From Sphingobacterium sp. CZ-2 (GTDB taxonomy: Bacteria; Bacteroidota; Bacteroidia; Sphingobacteriales; Sphingobacteriaceae): a stretch of DNA of 64,000 nt. The DNA lies in assembly GCF_004526235.1 (NCBI RefSeq), contig NZ_CP038159.1:806001-870000 (forward strand), read 5' to 3'. The position numbers and the translations under genes were made by a program. The notes beneath the pieces were generated by a model. The model saw only the letters and a program-made list of their open reading frames with translations, was not told the DNA's origin and did no database searches. Below, piece after piece: positions 34,285-43,809 of the stretch. How positions within the stretch are numbered: the stretch's first letter is position 1; the number at the start of each line of letters is the position of its first letter.

Positions 34285-34578
34285 ATGAGCGGAATATTAA
34301 ATTTAGCATTCGACAAGTTAAAATCTACCATGGACGATTCTTGTACAGATGGAAATATCGGCAAATCGGAACGCGTATTATCTGTTGTTGCAGGTGGATT
34401 CATTTTAGCGATGGGTATCAAATCCGTTTTGAAAAGCCCGTTAACATCCGTATCTGGAATCACTCTGGGTGGAGCATTGATCTACCGAGGAGTAACTGGT
34501 TATTGTGCTGTTAAAGATACATTTGACAGCAAAAAAGCAGAAGCTACAGTAGTTGAACACAGGTATTTTGTAAAATAA
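34285..34578 (+). CDS. DUF2892 (YgaP-TM-like) small membrane protein
   Basis: A 97-residue protein. Residues about 20-75 contain GKSERVLSVVAGGFILAMGIK and a second hydrophobic stretch around GGALIYRGVTGYC, the two-helix pattern of DUF2892, the membrane part of YgaP. There is no rhodanese domain. It diverges from the nuclease gene by 120 bases and has its own terminator. Function unknown. Confidence 0.85.
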   Translation: MSGILNLAFDKLKSTMDDSCTDGNIGKSERVLSVVAGGFILAMGIKSVLKSPLTSVSGITLGGALIYRGVTGYCAVKDTFDSKKAEATVVEHRYFVK

Positions 34579-34597
34579 CAAAATAGCCCATAAGAAG

Positions 34598-34631
34598 ATC
34601 CGATTCCTATCCGTAGGAATCGGATTTTTTT
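34598..34631 (+). terminator. Terminator of DUF2892 gene
   Basis: A 12-bp perfect stem (34598-34609 with 34614-34625), tetraloop TCCG and a run of Ts to 34631. It runs straight into the -7 box of the next gene. Confidence 0.9.
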
Positions 34632-34638
34632 ATCTTTG
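34631..34638 (+). promoter_or_regulatory. -7 box of sirtuin gene
   Basis: TATCTTTG (TAnnTTTG) ends only 3 bases before the ATG at 34642. If used, transcription would begin at or just after the start codon, predicting a leaderless or near-leaderless mRNA. No good -33 TTTG is seen because the terminator stem occupies that place. Confidence 0.5.
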
Positions 34639-34641
34639 AAA

Positions 34642-35325
34642 ATGAAAAAAGTTGTCGTATTTACCGGAGCTGGGATCTCCGTAGAGAGTGGATTACCTAC
34701 TTTTCGTGGAACAGATGGACTATGGGAGGGTCATCGCGTAGAAGATGTGGCCACTCCGGAGGCTTGGCAAAGAAACCCAGCATTGATGCAGGATTTTTAT
34801 AACAAGCGTCGGAAGAACTGTATAGAAGCCACTCCAAACGAAGCACATTTAAAATTGGCTGAGTTGGAGCAGGATTTTGATGTACACATCATCACTCAGA
34901 ATATCGACGACCTACATGAACGAGCCGGTAGCAGCAAGGTACTTCATCTCCATGGTGAAATCCGAAAGTCCCAATCCTCCATCAATCCCAATTTGGTATA
35001 TGAAATCAAAGGCGATGAAATAATTTCTGGAAGTGTGTGTGAGTTAGGTTCTCCATTAAGACCACATGTGGTTTGGTTTGGGGAAGCTGTCCCGAATATG
35101 ATCCCGGCATCCAAGCTTGCCTCCCAGGCTGATGTATTTGTAGTGATCGGCACATCCCTTCAGGTTTACCCTGCAGCAAACCTATTATATGAAACTTCCC
35201 CCTTATGTAAACTCATTCTGATTGACCCTAATGCGGAAGAATATCGGGTTCCACCCAACGTGATCAAGATTTCCGAAAAAGCCTCCAAAGGTGTTAGATA
35301 TTTGGCAGATTTAATAGCCAAATAA
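34642..35325 (+). CDS. NAD-dependent protein deacylase (sirtuin, CobB-like)
   Basis: A 228-residue class III-type sirtuin that removes acyl groups from lysines using NAD. Seen: GAGISVESGLPTFRG, TQNIDDLHERAG, catalytic His in LHGE and VIGTSLQVYPA. The Tyr and Arg in FYNKRR match the pair that favours negatively charged acyl groups such as succinyl. The four zinc cysteines are mostly lost (IRKSQSS; a single C in SVCEL), so it probably folds without zinc. The ATG at 34642 is used in place of an upstream TTG. Confidence 0.92.
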   Translation: MKKVVVFTGAGISVESGLPTFRGTDGLWEGHRVEDVATPEAWQRNPALMQDFYNKRRKNCIEATPNEAHLKLAELEQDFDVHIITQNIDDLHERAGSSKVLHLHGEIRKSQSSINPNLVYEIKGDEIISGSVCELGSPLRPHVVWFGEAVPNMIPASKLASQADVFVVIGTSLQVYPAANLLYETSPLCKLILIDPNAEEYRVPPNVIKISEKASKGVRYLADLIAK

Positions 35326-35421
35326 AATTTTTTTACCACATAAAAACAACTATAATTCAACATTTTAGATATATTACATAAATTAATAATTTACTTTCCT
35401 ATTTTTATGACAACAAAAAGA

Positions 35422-35458
35422 AAACCCCAAAACAAAATATAATTTTGTTTTGGGGTTT
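35422..35458. terminator. Bidirectional terminator, sirtuin / small gene
   Basis: A 17-bp perfect stem (35422-35438 with 35442-35458) with a 3-base loop, A-rich on one side and T-rich on the other. It sits between convergent genes and can serve both strands. Confidence 0.88.
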
Positions 35459-35511
35459 ATTTATTAAATACCTATTGTTTTTCAAGCATTTATAAAATTT
35501 ATATAAACCTA

Positions 35512-35757
35512 TTATTGATATTTATTATAGGTTTCGATTATTGCCCCTCTCATCTGGGTAAAGATAGAAAGCACCTGTTGAATAAAGTGTTCATCCAACA
35601 TTTCAAAAACTCCATTTATACCACCTACTACATCCACTTCAGCCAATTTATAGGATTGCTCTAAAGTACCTTGCTCAAACTTGATGATAAACTTCTGATT
35701 CATGCCGAAGATGCTAATCTTACATTCCGGATGAGGTAATTCTGCTAATACACGCAT
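35512..35757 (-). CDS. Small protein, unknown
   Basis: An 81-residue product when started at MRVLAELP (35757); the longer frame would run through the gdhA terminator. It is mixed alpha/beta, with one Cys and no membrane segment, and no family is recognised. It follows gdhA on the same strand but is separated by a terminator. The steady codon pattern and length support a real gene. Confidence 0.6.
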   Translation of the reverse strand: MRVLAELPHPECKISIFGMNQKFIIKFEQGTLEQSYKLAEVDVVGGINGVFEMLDEHFIQQVLSIFTQMRGAIIETYNKYQ

Positions 35758-35766
35758 ATAGATCAC

Positions 35767-35803
35767 TAAAAAAATTCCAAGCCTGAATTGGACTTGGAAT
35801 TTC
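35767..35803 (-). terminator. gdhA terminator
   Basis: On the minus strand a 10-bp stem (35794-35803 with 35773-35782), an 11-base loop and a T run, 23 bases past the gdhA stop. Confidence 0.8.
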
Positions 35804-35825
35804 AAAAATATAAAATTTAAATTGC

Positions 35826-37160
35826 TTAAACGACCCCTTGCGCTTTCATGGCTTCGGCTACTTTTATGAACCCACCAATATTAGCTCCTTTGAGGTAATT
35901 GATATAGCCGTTTGGCTCTTTACCATAGCGCACACAGGTTTTATGTATATTTTCCATGATCAATTTCAGGCGGTGGTCCACTTTTTCCCGTGCCCATTGC
36001 TGTCCGATCGCATTCTGGGACATTTCTAAGCCGGAAACAGCGACACCTCCAGCGTTGGCCGCTTTTCCAGGACCAAAATGGATCTTAGCTTGCAGATATA
36101 CTTTAATGGCTTCTGCTGAGGATGGCATATTTGCCCCTTCAGCCACAATCTTACATCCATTTTTCACCAATCTTTTGGCATCTGCCTCATTGATCTCGTT
36201 CTGGGTGGCACATGGAAGGGCAATATCGCATGCAAACTGCCATGGATTTTCCTTGGCATGATAACTTGCAGAAGGATATTTCTTCGTGTATTTGGCCAGA
36301 TCTCGCCCTAAGGTTCCTAGATAATTCAATTTATCCAGACTAAAGCCTTCCTTATCATAAATCGCTCCTTGACTATTGGACAAGGTGAGTACTTTTGCGC
36401 CCATTTGAATAGCTTTTTCAGCAGCGTAAAAGGCTACATTCCCTGCTCCGGAAATACAGACAGTCTTTCCTTCTATCTTTTCGTTATTGTAATCCAAAAT
36501 ACATTGAACAAAATAAAGCAGACCATAACCAGTAGCCTCTGGACGGATGTACGAACCACCCCAAGCAGTACCTTTTCCGGTCAATACACCTGAAAAATTG
36601 TTCTGCAAGCGCTTATATTGCCCGAACAGATAGCCTATTTCACGTCCTCCAACACCAATATCCCCCGCAGGAACATCGGTTTCCGACCCAATATGTCTTT
36701 GTAATTCGGTCATGAAGCTTTGGCAAAAACGCATGATTTCCATATCTGACTTTCCTTTGGGATCAAAATCAGAACCTCCCTTTCCACCACCAATAGGCAA
36801 ACTGGTCAGGCTGTTCTTGAACACCTGCTCAAATGCCAAAAACTTAAGAATGCTCAGATTTACATCTGGGGCAAATCGCAAACCTCCCTTGTAAGGTCCG
36901 ATGGCCGAATTCATTTGAACACGATAACCTCGATTTACCTGGATCTGATTCTGATCATCTGTCCAAGCCACCCGAAAAGAAACAATTCGTTCAGGTTCAA
37001 CCATCCGTTCTAAAATTTTAAGGTCAATAAGATCAGGACGATGCTCATTTACATAGGGAATAAGATCTTCGACAACCTCCGTGACAGCCTGTAAAAATTC
37101 AGGTTCATTTGGGTTTCGCAAATCAACTTGTTTGATGAAATTCTTAAGATTTAGGGACAT
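35826..37160 (-). CDS. NADP-type glutamate dehydrogenase GdhA
   Basis: Interconverts 2-oxoglutarate plus ammonia and glutamate. The 444-residue length is that of hexameric enzymes. The catalytic region GGGKGGSDFDPKGKS, PAGDIGVGGREIGYLFGQYKR and the Rossmann loop SGAGNVAFYAAEKA are present. NADP use is suggested by overall similarity to the E. coli type. It is monocistronic, with a terminator behind it and 112 bases of unremarkable AT-rich spacer upstream. Confidence 0.97.
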   Translation of the reverse strand: MSLNLKNFIKQVDLRNPNEPEFLQAVTEVVEDLIPYVNEHRPDLIDLKILERMVEPERIVSFRVAWTDDQNQIQVNRGYRVQMNSAIGPYKGGLRFAPDVNLSILKFLAFEQVFKNSLTSLPIGGGKGGSDFDPKGKSDMEIMRFCQSFMTELQRHIGSETDVPAGDIGVGGREIGYLFGQYKRLQNNFSGVLTGKGTAWGGSYIRPEATGYGLLYFVQCILDYNNEKIEGKTVCISGAGNVAFYAAEKAIQMGAKVLTLSNSQGAIYDKEGFSLDKLNYLGTLGRDLAKYTKKYPSASYHAKENPWQFACDIALPCATQNEINEADAKRLVKNGCKIVAEGANMPSSAEAIKVYLQAKIHFGPGKAANAGGVAVSGLEMSQNAIGQQWAREKVDHRLKLIMENIHKTCVRYGKEPNGYINYLKGANIGGFIKVAEAMKAQGVV

Positions 37161-37272
37161 TTATTGTTAATTATTTATTTTTTCACCACAATACTAATGA
37201 AAATATTGAAAAAACGCTAATTATTTACGCATTTTATCAATACAATTAAAAGCCCTAAATAACTGGAAAGGA

Positions 37273-38079
37273 TTATAAATTAGTAGGCAAAAACAGTTGA
37301 CCGTAATGCTTTAAATCTTCCAATCCATCGGTGGTATCAAAAATACCGTAGACAGAAGATCCAGATCCGCTCATGGATGCATAAATAGCCCCCAATTCAT
37401 ACATCTTATTCTTGATATCACCTATCAGCGGATATTTTTCGAAAAGAGAAAATTCAAAATCATTCTTAATGGTATATTTCCATTCCTGAATGGGAAGATT
37501 TATCGCTTGCCGTAAATCCAGTTCGGATGGTTTCGGAAGGACCTGACTATATGCTTCTGCCGTAGAGATATGGATATCCGGCTTGACCAGTACGATCTGA
37601 TAGGAAGATAGATCAAGAGCAATCTCTTCGAGATCTGTTCCTATACCTACAGCATACATCGCTTTATTCTCTACAAAGAATGGACAATCGGCACCAAGTT
37701 TTGCAGCTAATTGCTTCAATTCTTCTGTAGAAATATTTAAGGAAAATTGTTCGTTCAATAACAGTAATACAGCTGTTGCATCGGAAGAACCTCCCCCTAA
37801 GCCAGCACCAATCGGAATATTTTTCAGCAAATGAATGGTTACTGGAGGTAAATCATATATGGAACTTAACAACCTATATGCCCTTAAACACAAGTTATTA
37901 TCATCAGCTATTAAATCTGAATTCCAAATCTGCAAGGCTACTTCCTGGCTAGGTGTGATTTCGACAGCATCATAAATCTTCACTGGATAAAACACAGTTT
38001 CCAGGTTATGGTATCCGTCGGAACGCTTTTCTGTAATATGCAAGCCTATATTGATTTTAGCATTTGCGAATTTGAGCAT
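37273..38079 (-). CDS. 4-diphosphocytidyl-2-C-methyl-D-erythritol kinase IspE
   Basis: GHMP kinase of the MEP isoprenoid pathway. The 268-residue protein has the N-terminal AKINIGLHIT segment, the ATP loop IPIGAGLGGGSSDA and a C-terminal MSGSGSSVYGIF motif 3. Length is near the family's usual 270-290. It diverges from the propeller regulator at 38186. Confidence 0.96.
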   Translation of the reverse strand: MLKFANAKINIGLHITEKRSDGYHNLETVFYPVKIYDAVEITPSQEVALQIWNSDLIADDNNLCLRAYRLLSSIYDLPPVTIHLLKNIPIGAGLGGGSSDATAVLLLLNEQFSLNISTEELKQLAAKLGADCPFFVENKAMYAVGIGTDLEEIALDLSSYQIVLVKPDIHISTAEAYSQVLPKPSELDLRQAINLPIQEWKYTIKNDFEFSLFEKYPLIGDIKNKMYELGAIYASMSGSGSSVYGIFDTTDGLEDLKHYGQLFLPTNL

Positions 38080-38161
38080 AGTTGATTTTTAATGTGGATG
38101 ATATAATAAACGCACTCTCTTCCTACAAATATGCTATTTTTTAAGGATTAAATGGATTTAT

Positions 38162-38169
38162 TATCTTTG
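38162..38169 (+). promoter_or_regulatory. -7 box of propeller/HTH regulator
   Basis: TATCTTTG fits TAnnTTTG, 16 bases before the ATG at 38186. The -33 position is T-rich but has no exact TTTG. Confidence 0.55.
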
Positions 38170-38185
38170 GATAAGTTTGAACCTT

Positions 38186-41041
38186 ATGTCTATAAAATCT
38201 GGCTTTATTGGCTTTTTCCTATTATTCATTAGTGTCAGCATCCTAGGGCAGAACATCCCTAGGGTCGGAACCCCTTTTGTGCAGCAATATACCAAATCGA
38301 TGTATGCTGCTGGAAACCAAAATTGGGGACTTGCCATCAGTCATGACGGATTTGTATATGCAGCCAATACGGAAGGTTTATTGGTATTTGATGGACAGGA
38401 ATGGAAGCTTTTCCCTATGAAGAACCACGCCAGCCTACGCAGCGTCAATATCGATAAAGAAGGAAGAGTTTTTGTTGGTGGGTCGGGTGAATTTGGCTAT
38501 TGGACCAGAGGAAGCTATGGGAAAATGAACTACACCAGCTTGTCGGACTCAATCAAAGATAAAGAAACCTTACGCAATGATGATATCTGGCGGATCCTCA
38601 TCCAAGAAGACCAGGTATTCTTCCACAGCTTTTCAAAAAGTTACCGCTATCAAAAAGGGAGCATTGATTTGCTAAGAGCACAGGGCGAGCCTTTCCTATT
38701 CGGCCATCAGGTTGGTTACAACCTGTATTTTGAACAGATACCTTCGGGTTTACACCGCTTGAGCAATAATCGTCTAGAAAGGATTCCAGACGCAGCCAAG
38801 CTCCAGGGCATGAATATTTTAAGCATGCTCCCCTTCCATGATCATCAAACCTTAATCGCAACCGCCAATCATGGTTTGTTCTTAATGAGCCCCACAGGCT
38901 CCATCAAACCTTTTCCAACGGCGGCTGATGATGCCCTCAAAAGATATCAGATCAATAATGGGGTTAAACTTTTTGCAGATCAGTACGCCTTTGGAACCAT
39001 ACAGAATGGGGTGTATATCGTGAATAAATCGGGTGAAATCGTTCAGCATATCAGCAAGAACAATGGATTACAGAACAATACCGTATTAAGTTTAGCCGTG
39101 GATAAACAATCCAATCTTTGGGTGGGCTTAGATAATGGGATCGACCGCATTGATATCAATTCACCCTTATATTATTATTCAGACTTTACAGGCAATATCG
39201 GTACAGTATACAGTTCGATCCTGTTCAATAATAAGATCTACCTGGGCACCAACCAAGGTTTGTTCGTAAGTGATTGGAAAGGGGTTTCCTCTTATAATTC
39301 ATTGAAATTTCAACTCATCCCCAATTCCCAAGGCCAAGTATGGCAATTGGCGAATATTGCGGGAAAACTGGTTATAGGCCATAATAATGGCACTTTTATC
39401 TTAGAGGACCAAGTGCTTAAAAAAATCTCTTCTGTAACCGGAGCTTGGAAATTTCTACCTGTTGCCAATAGTAATTATTGGCTGCAAGGAAATTACACTG
39501 GAATCGGATTGATGACCACAGATCCAACCGTGTCATTTGTCAAACAGTTGGAAGGCAGGAACGACCTAACGCGCGACATTTACCAAGAGCAAGCGGAAAC
39601 TTTTTGGATAAGTAACCAACAGCAAGTTCAACAGGTAAAATTCAATCCCGGATACCAATCCGTAAAAGAATGGAAAACCATGGATAAAGGACTGCCGAAG
39701 AATGCCCGGATCCATGGAATATATAACTTGGCCAATAACGCTGTATTTGCTACCGACTCAGGCTTCTACCGTTTTGACCATGTATTGAATGAATTTAAAG
39801 CCTATGCGGAACTCAACGGACAGCTGGGTTCTTTTTACAATGCCAACAAGGTCATTCCGATCAGCAACAACCAATACTGGCTAATCAAAAAATCTCATAT
39901 TGCCCGGGTGGAATTTCCCGCCGATGAACAAATCCGAATTGACTCTTCCTCCTGGAATTCGTTAAAAGGGAGAATGATGAATAATTACGAACATATATTA
40001 CAGGTTAACAGCGAACTATCCCTGTTTGGTTTAGATAATGGTTTTGCACTTTACTTCAACAAATTCCCCGTAAAGCAACAGATTCCCAAACCCATTATCA
40101 CCAATATCTGGAACATCACCAAGGACCAGAAACCTTTATATGACGACTTAAGCATTCCCAATGCCGAAAACAATTTAAGGATTTCATTCGCGTCGCCTTG
40201 GTATTCCTCATCGCCCATTCGATACCAATATGTCTTGGAAGGTTATACCGATGATTGGTCCAACTGGGATGTGGTAGCTTATAGGGATTTCACGAATCTG
40301 CCCTTTGGAAATTATACCTTTAAGGTTCGAGCGATATCAGCAAACGGGATACAATCTGATATCACATCGATTAACTTTCGAATCAAGGCTCCTTGGTACC
40401 TGAGTTGGCCAATGATCCTGCTATACGTATTAGCGGCTATCTTTCTGTTCTTTTGGAGCAAGAAAGCTTATGAAAAGCGGCTAAAGGAAGACCAACGTAA
40501 GCTGAAGGAAAACATGTTAGCAGATCAAGAAAAACGTTTGGCCCGAGAAGCCGAAGAGAACGAAAAGAAATTGATGGCCATAAAGAACGAACAACTCGAA
40601 CAGGAACTTGCCATCAAAAACAGGGAATTGGCCAATTCGGCCATGAATATTGTCTATAAAAATGAAATGCTCAACAACCTGCATCATGAACTGACCAACC
40701 TGAATGATTCTAATGGTAACAAGTTGAGTAACGAGCAATTACGAAAGGTAAATAAACTGATTGATGAAGCACATAGTGATGATCGGGACTGGGATCTTTT
40801 TGAAAAAAGCTTCAATGAAGCCCATGAGAATTTCTTCAAAAAACTGAAAGCTGATTATCCGAGCTTGGTGCCCAATGATCTTAAACTCTGTGCCTACCTA
40901 AGGCTGAACATGTCGAGTAAGGAGATTGCCTCCTTATTGAATATCAGTACCAGAGGTGTGGAGATCCGTAGGTACCGATTGCGGAAAAAACTGGAATTGC
41001 CAACGAATAAAAATCTTACCGAATTTTTATTGGAACTGTAA
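38186..41041 (+). CDS. Membrane-anchored propeller / triple-tyrosine / HTH regulator
   Basis: About 951 residues: signal or anchor (about 1-22), a periplasmic two-component-type beta-propeller (about 30-650, with GLLVFDGQEWKLF and LWVGLDNGIDRID repeats), a Y_Y_Y domain (about 660-740), a membrane helix (LSWPMILLYVLAAIFLFFW), a long coiled coil (about 770-840) and a LuxR-like HTH at the C terminus (MSSKEIASLLNISTRGVEIRR). It lacks histidine kinase and receiver domains, so it would carry a periplasmic signal to DNA directly. Start ATG at 38186; a TTG three codons earlier is less likely. It abuts the convergent TPM gene with no gap. Confidence 0.88.
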   Translation: MSIKSGFIGFFLLFISVSILGQNIPRVGTPFVQQYTKSMYAAGNQNWGLAISHDGFVYAANTEGLLVFDGQEWKLFPMKNHASLRSVNIDKEGRVFVGGSGEFGYWTRGSYGKMNYTSLSDSIKDKETLRNDDIWRILIQEDQVFFHSFSKSYRYQKGSIDLLRAQGEPFLFGHQVGYNLYFEQIPSGLHRLSNNRLERIPDAAKLQGMNILSMLPFHDHQTLIATANHGLFLMSPTGSIKPFPTAADDALKRYQINNGVKLFADQYAFGTIQNGVYIVNKSGEIVQHISKNNGLQNNTVLSLAVDKQSNLWVGLDNGIDRIDINSPLYYYSDFTGNIGTVYSSILFNNKIYLGTNQGLFVSDWKGVSSYNSLKFQLIPNSQGQVWQLANIAGKLVIGHNNGTFILEDQVLKKISSVTGAWKFLPVANSNYWLQGNYTGIGLMTTDPTVSFVKQLEGRNDLTRDIYQEQAETFWISNQQQVQQVKFNPGYQSVKEWKTMDKGLPKNARIHGIYNLANNAVFATDSGFYRFDHVLNEFKAYAELNGQLGSFYNANKVIPISNNQYWLIKKSHIARVEFPADEQIRIDSSSWNSLKGRMMNNYEHILQVNSELSLFGLDNGFALYFNKFPVKQQIPKPIITNIWNITKDQKPLYDDLSIPNAENNLRISFASPWYSSSPIRYQYVLEGYTDDWSNWDVVAYRDFTNLPFGNYTFKVRAISANGIQSDITSINFRIKAPWYLSWPMILLYVLAAIFLFFWSKKAYEKRLKEDQRKLKENMLADQEKRLAREAEENEKKLMAIKNEQLEQELAIKNRELANSAMNIVYKNEMLNNLHHELTNLNDSNGNKLSNEQLRKVNKLIDEAHSDDRDWDLFEKSFNEAHENFFKKLKADYPSLVPNDLKLCAYLRLNMSSKEIASLLNISTRGVEIRRYRLRKKLELPTNKNLTEFLLEL

Positions 41042-42508
41042 TTACCATCGCCCGCCGGCACCCCCACCACCGGAAGAACCACCACCAAAACTTCCACTGC
41101 TGGATGAGGAACCACCGCCAGAAGATCCTCCAGAAGAACTACTGCTGCTGGAGCGGGTCTTCTTGGCAATGGTGTAGAATTCAATATGCTTTTTATAATT
41201 ACAAAACTGACATTTATCGAATTTCTCTCCAGAACCTGCACTGGAATAATTCGCAGCAACTACCGTTTTGGTCTGGTTTTTCAATAAGGTATGATACCCA
41301 CATGCCGGACAGACATCAAATTTTTTACTTACTTCCCAAGGGACCAATTCATACTTCCCGGTCTTACTATGCTGCCAGATTTCATATTTCCGGGATCCTT
41401 TCTGCTCTTCGGCACGTTGGCCATCATCAAGGATCGTCTTGATCTTTTTGGCGTCCTTATTTCGATTCAAGCGCGTCCATTCCGGATCATTGTTCGGTGG
41501 AAGAAAACGACCTCTGTTTTTGAACATCCGATTTGAAAGCCAAATCAAATCGAATAGCGCCAATGGTGAAAGCAACATAGGTACCAGAAGGTAATTCCTA
41601 AACTTCTTGAGTGCAATTTGTTTTTCTTCCTCATCCTTGCCACCCTTAACGATACTTTCCCTACCAGTAGTAATCCGCATGGCCAAAATAACCCCTCCCA
41701 ATGCAAATAATATATAAGGGGTATTGTTCTTATTATACAAGGGGCTGAGATCCTCATATAAAATGATCAGTGGGAAAACTGATACAAACATCAATAATAC
41801 ACCACATCCAAGCCCATAAAATATTGGCTTTACAAACGAGACTTTGTTCGCTTTTTTTAATAGCGATTTAATGACTAGATGGGTATAGATGTATAATGCA
41901 ATAAAAAAGAGGATCACCAATAAGCTATTTTTAAAAATAGCATTATCCCAACTGAAGAAAGGCTGTGCTTCGGGCATCATCTCCTTCAGCTCTTTTACGG
42001 AATCTGGTGATTTAAGCACATGTTCAATAAAACGCACCGCTTGAAAAACACCAGCGCTGTAATACCCCTGTTGAAAATTAGGTACAAGGTATAATTCGCC
42101 CACCCGCTTTAAATAGGCATCCGGAAAGAGCCGTTCCATTCCATAGCCAGAAATAAAACGATATTCCCGCCTATCCTTTGCGATAAAGAGCAACAATCCA
42201 TTGTTGGACTCTTTTTTCCCAATCCCCCATTTATTGAATAAAGATAAAGCAAATTCAAAATCATCTTCACCATCGTAATCATTGACCAGCACAATGGCAA
42301 ACTCCGCCCCTGTTTCCTGTTCTATGCTTTTACATATACTATCAAGTTCCTGCACGGAATACCAATCCAAAATACCATCGGGATTGGAAACATAATAATC
42401 TTGTCCTTTACTTTTAGGATTGGGGATCTGCGCATGTAAAGCTGGGATACAAAAGAATAGAACCAGCCAAAGTTTTAGAATAGTGTGAAAAATACCTTTC
42501 AAAAGCAT
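41042..42508 (-). CDS. TPM-domain membrane protein with zinc ribbon and Ser/Gly tail
   Basis: A 488-residue protein: signal peptide (to about 26), TPM domain (about 35-165; GNNxVLLF-like SNNGLLLFIAKDRREYRF), three to five membrane segments (about 195-330), a zinc ribbon with CPAC and CQFC (about 395-445) and a Ser/Gly-rich tail. TPM (YgcG/Psb32-like) proteins are linked to membrane-protein quality control. It converges with the regulator at 38186; the two stop codons are directly adjacent, leaving no terminator. Confidence 0.87.
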   Translation of the reverse strand: MLLKGIFHTILKLWLVLFFCIPALHAQIPNPKSKGQDYYVSNPDGILDWYSVQELDSICKSIEQETGAEFAIVLVNDYDGEDDFEFALSLFNKWGIGKKESNNGLLLFIAKDRREYRFISGYGMERLFPDAYLKRVGELYLVPNFQQGYYSAGVFQAVRFIEHVLKSPDSVKELKEMMPEAQPFFSWDNAIFKNSLLVILFFIALYIYTHLVIKSLLKKANKVSFVKPIFYGLGCGVLLMFVSVFPLIILYEDLSPLYNKNNTPYILFALGGVILAMRITTGRESIVKGGKDEEEKQIALKKFRNYLLVPMLLSPLALFDLIWLSNRMFKNRGRFLPPNNDPEWTRLNRNKDAKKIKTILDDGQRAEEQKGSRKYEIWQHSKTGKYELVPWEVSKKFDVCPACGYHTLLKNQTKTVVAANYSSAGSGEKFDKCQFCNYKKHIEFYTIAKKTRSSSSSSSGGSSGGGSSSSSGSFGGGSSGGGGAGGRW

Positions 42509-42638
42509 AATTGGATTTAAATCATACCCCCATGTACTTGGGGAGAATTATCATTCGAATATAATCATTTAAAAAATACCCTTACAAGAACTTGACATTT
42601 TATCCCTATTATGGTCTATTATTTGAGCAATATATATT

Positions 42639-43199
42639 ATGGGAAAAATTTTAAAAGTACTTTTAACACTGGCCATCATCATCGGGGTCACCTGGTTTGT
42701 ATGGGACCGTATAAAGCCAAGCACGAAAACCGAAAGCAATCATCAGGTGCTATTGGAAAGAATCGAAGCCATGGGCAAACTCGAGTTGGTAAAATATAGA
42801 TATAGCGACGTGGTTGAACATAAAAGCATCAGTGCCTATCTTCCTGATGCGAGTGTACTATTGATCATCAAAGCAGATGCAGTAGGTTGTATTGACCTCA
42901 CTAAACTCGATTCAACGGACATTCAGGTTACTGGTGATTCTGTTACCATCCATCTTCCAAAACCTGAAATATGTTACGTCAAAATCGACCATAAAGATTC
43001 GAAGGTATATGATACCAAAATGGCGTTTTTTAGGGAAGCAGACCTGGTAGATGAAGCCTATAAATATGCAGAAGAGGAAATCCACAAACAGGTTAAGGCA
43101 TCTGATATCCTTTCACAGACTCAAAAAAATGCCATGTCGGTGTTCCAGCCTTTGATCGAAGCTTTGGAATTCAAAAAAGTAACCCTTACATTCGATTAA
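42639..43199 (+). CDS. DUF4230 membrane-anchored protein
   Basis: A 186-residue protein with an N-terminal hydrophobic anchor (3-22) and a soluble domain resembling DUF4230 (MGKLELVKYRYSDVVEHK, LPKPEICYVKIDHKDSK). Function is not established for this family. It is 10 bases upstream of a methyltransferase gene on the same strand. Confidence 0.83.
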   Translation: MGKILKVLLTLAIIIGVTWFVWDRIKPSTKTESNHQVLLERIEAMGKLELVKYRYSDVVEHKSISAYLPDASVLLIIKADAVGCIDLTKLDSTDIQVTGDSVTIHLPKPEICYVKIDHKDSKVYDTKMAFFREADLVDEAYKYAEEEIHKQVKASDILSQTQKNAMSVFQPLIEALEFKKVTLTFD

Positions 43200-43209
43200 A
43201 ATCGAAATC

Positions 43210-43809
43210 ATGAAGGAAAGTAAAGATGTCTACAAGATCTATGACAAAATAGCCGGTTGGTTCCATCAGAACCGTGGGCAAGACCTCATGGAGAAGGCTT
43301 ATCTGGATTTTGTCCTGGAAAAAATCCCCCAAGATGGAAAGATACTGGATTTAGGTTGCGGAACTGGAAAGCCCATCTTAGCCTATCTACTATCTTTGGG
43401 AAGATCAGTCGTTGCGGTTGATGCCAGTAGGGAGATCCTTAAGATTGCAGCCCAGAATTTCCCCGAACAAGCTTTTATCCTTCAGGATATGAGGAATTTG
43501 GATCTACCGGAAAAATTCGACGCCATCATAGCTTGGCATAGCTTTTTTCATCTGCCTGCTGCAGATCAGCAATCGATGTTCCCTATATTCAAACAATACT
43601 TGAACCCCGGTGGTATGTTGGTTTTTACCTCCGGCCCGGATGAGGGTGAAGCTTGGAGTAGGTTAAACCAGGAAGATGTATACCATGCCTCCTTATCCCC
43701 AACGGATTATGAGCATCTATTAAAAGCAAACGAGTTTATTGTCCTTAAGAAAGCGTTGGAAGACCCAACTGTTGGTAATGCTTCCGTTTGGGTCTGCCAA
43801 AGAATCTAA
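43210..43809 (+). CDS. Class I SAM-dependent methyltransferase
   Basis: A 199-residue cytosolic methyltransferase. Motif I ILDLGCGTGKPIL and motif II-like AVDASREIL are clear, followed by FDAIIAWHSFFHLP and a GGMLVFTSGP segment. Substrate unknown. Its stop overlaps the convergent MFS gene stop by 4 bases. Confidence 0.9.
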   Translation: MKESKDVYKIYDKIAGWFHQNRGQDLMEKAYLDFVLEKIPQDGKILDLGCGTGKPILAYLLSLGRSVVAVDASREILKIAAQNFPEQAFILQDMRNLDLPEKFDAIIAWHSFFHLPAADQQSMFPIFKQYLNPGGMLVFTSGPDEGEAWSRLNQEDVYHASLSPTDYEHLLKANEFIVLKKALEDPTVGNASVWVCQRI

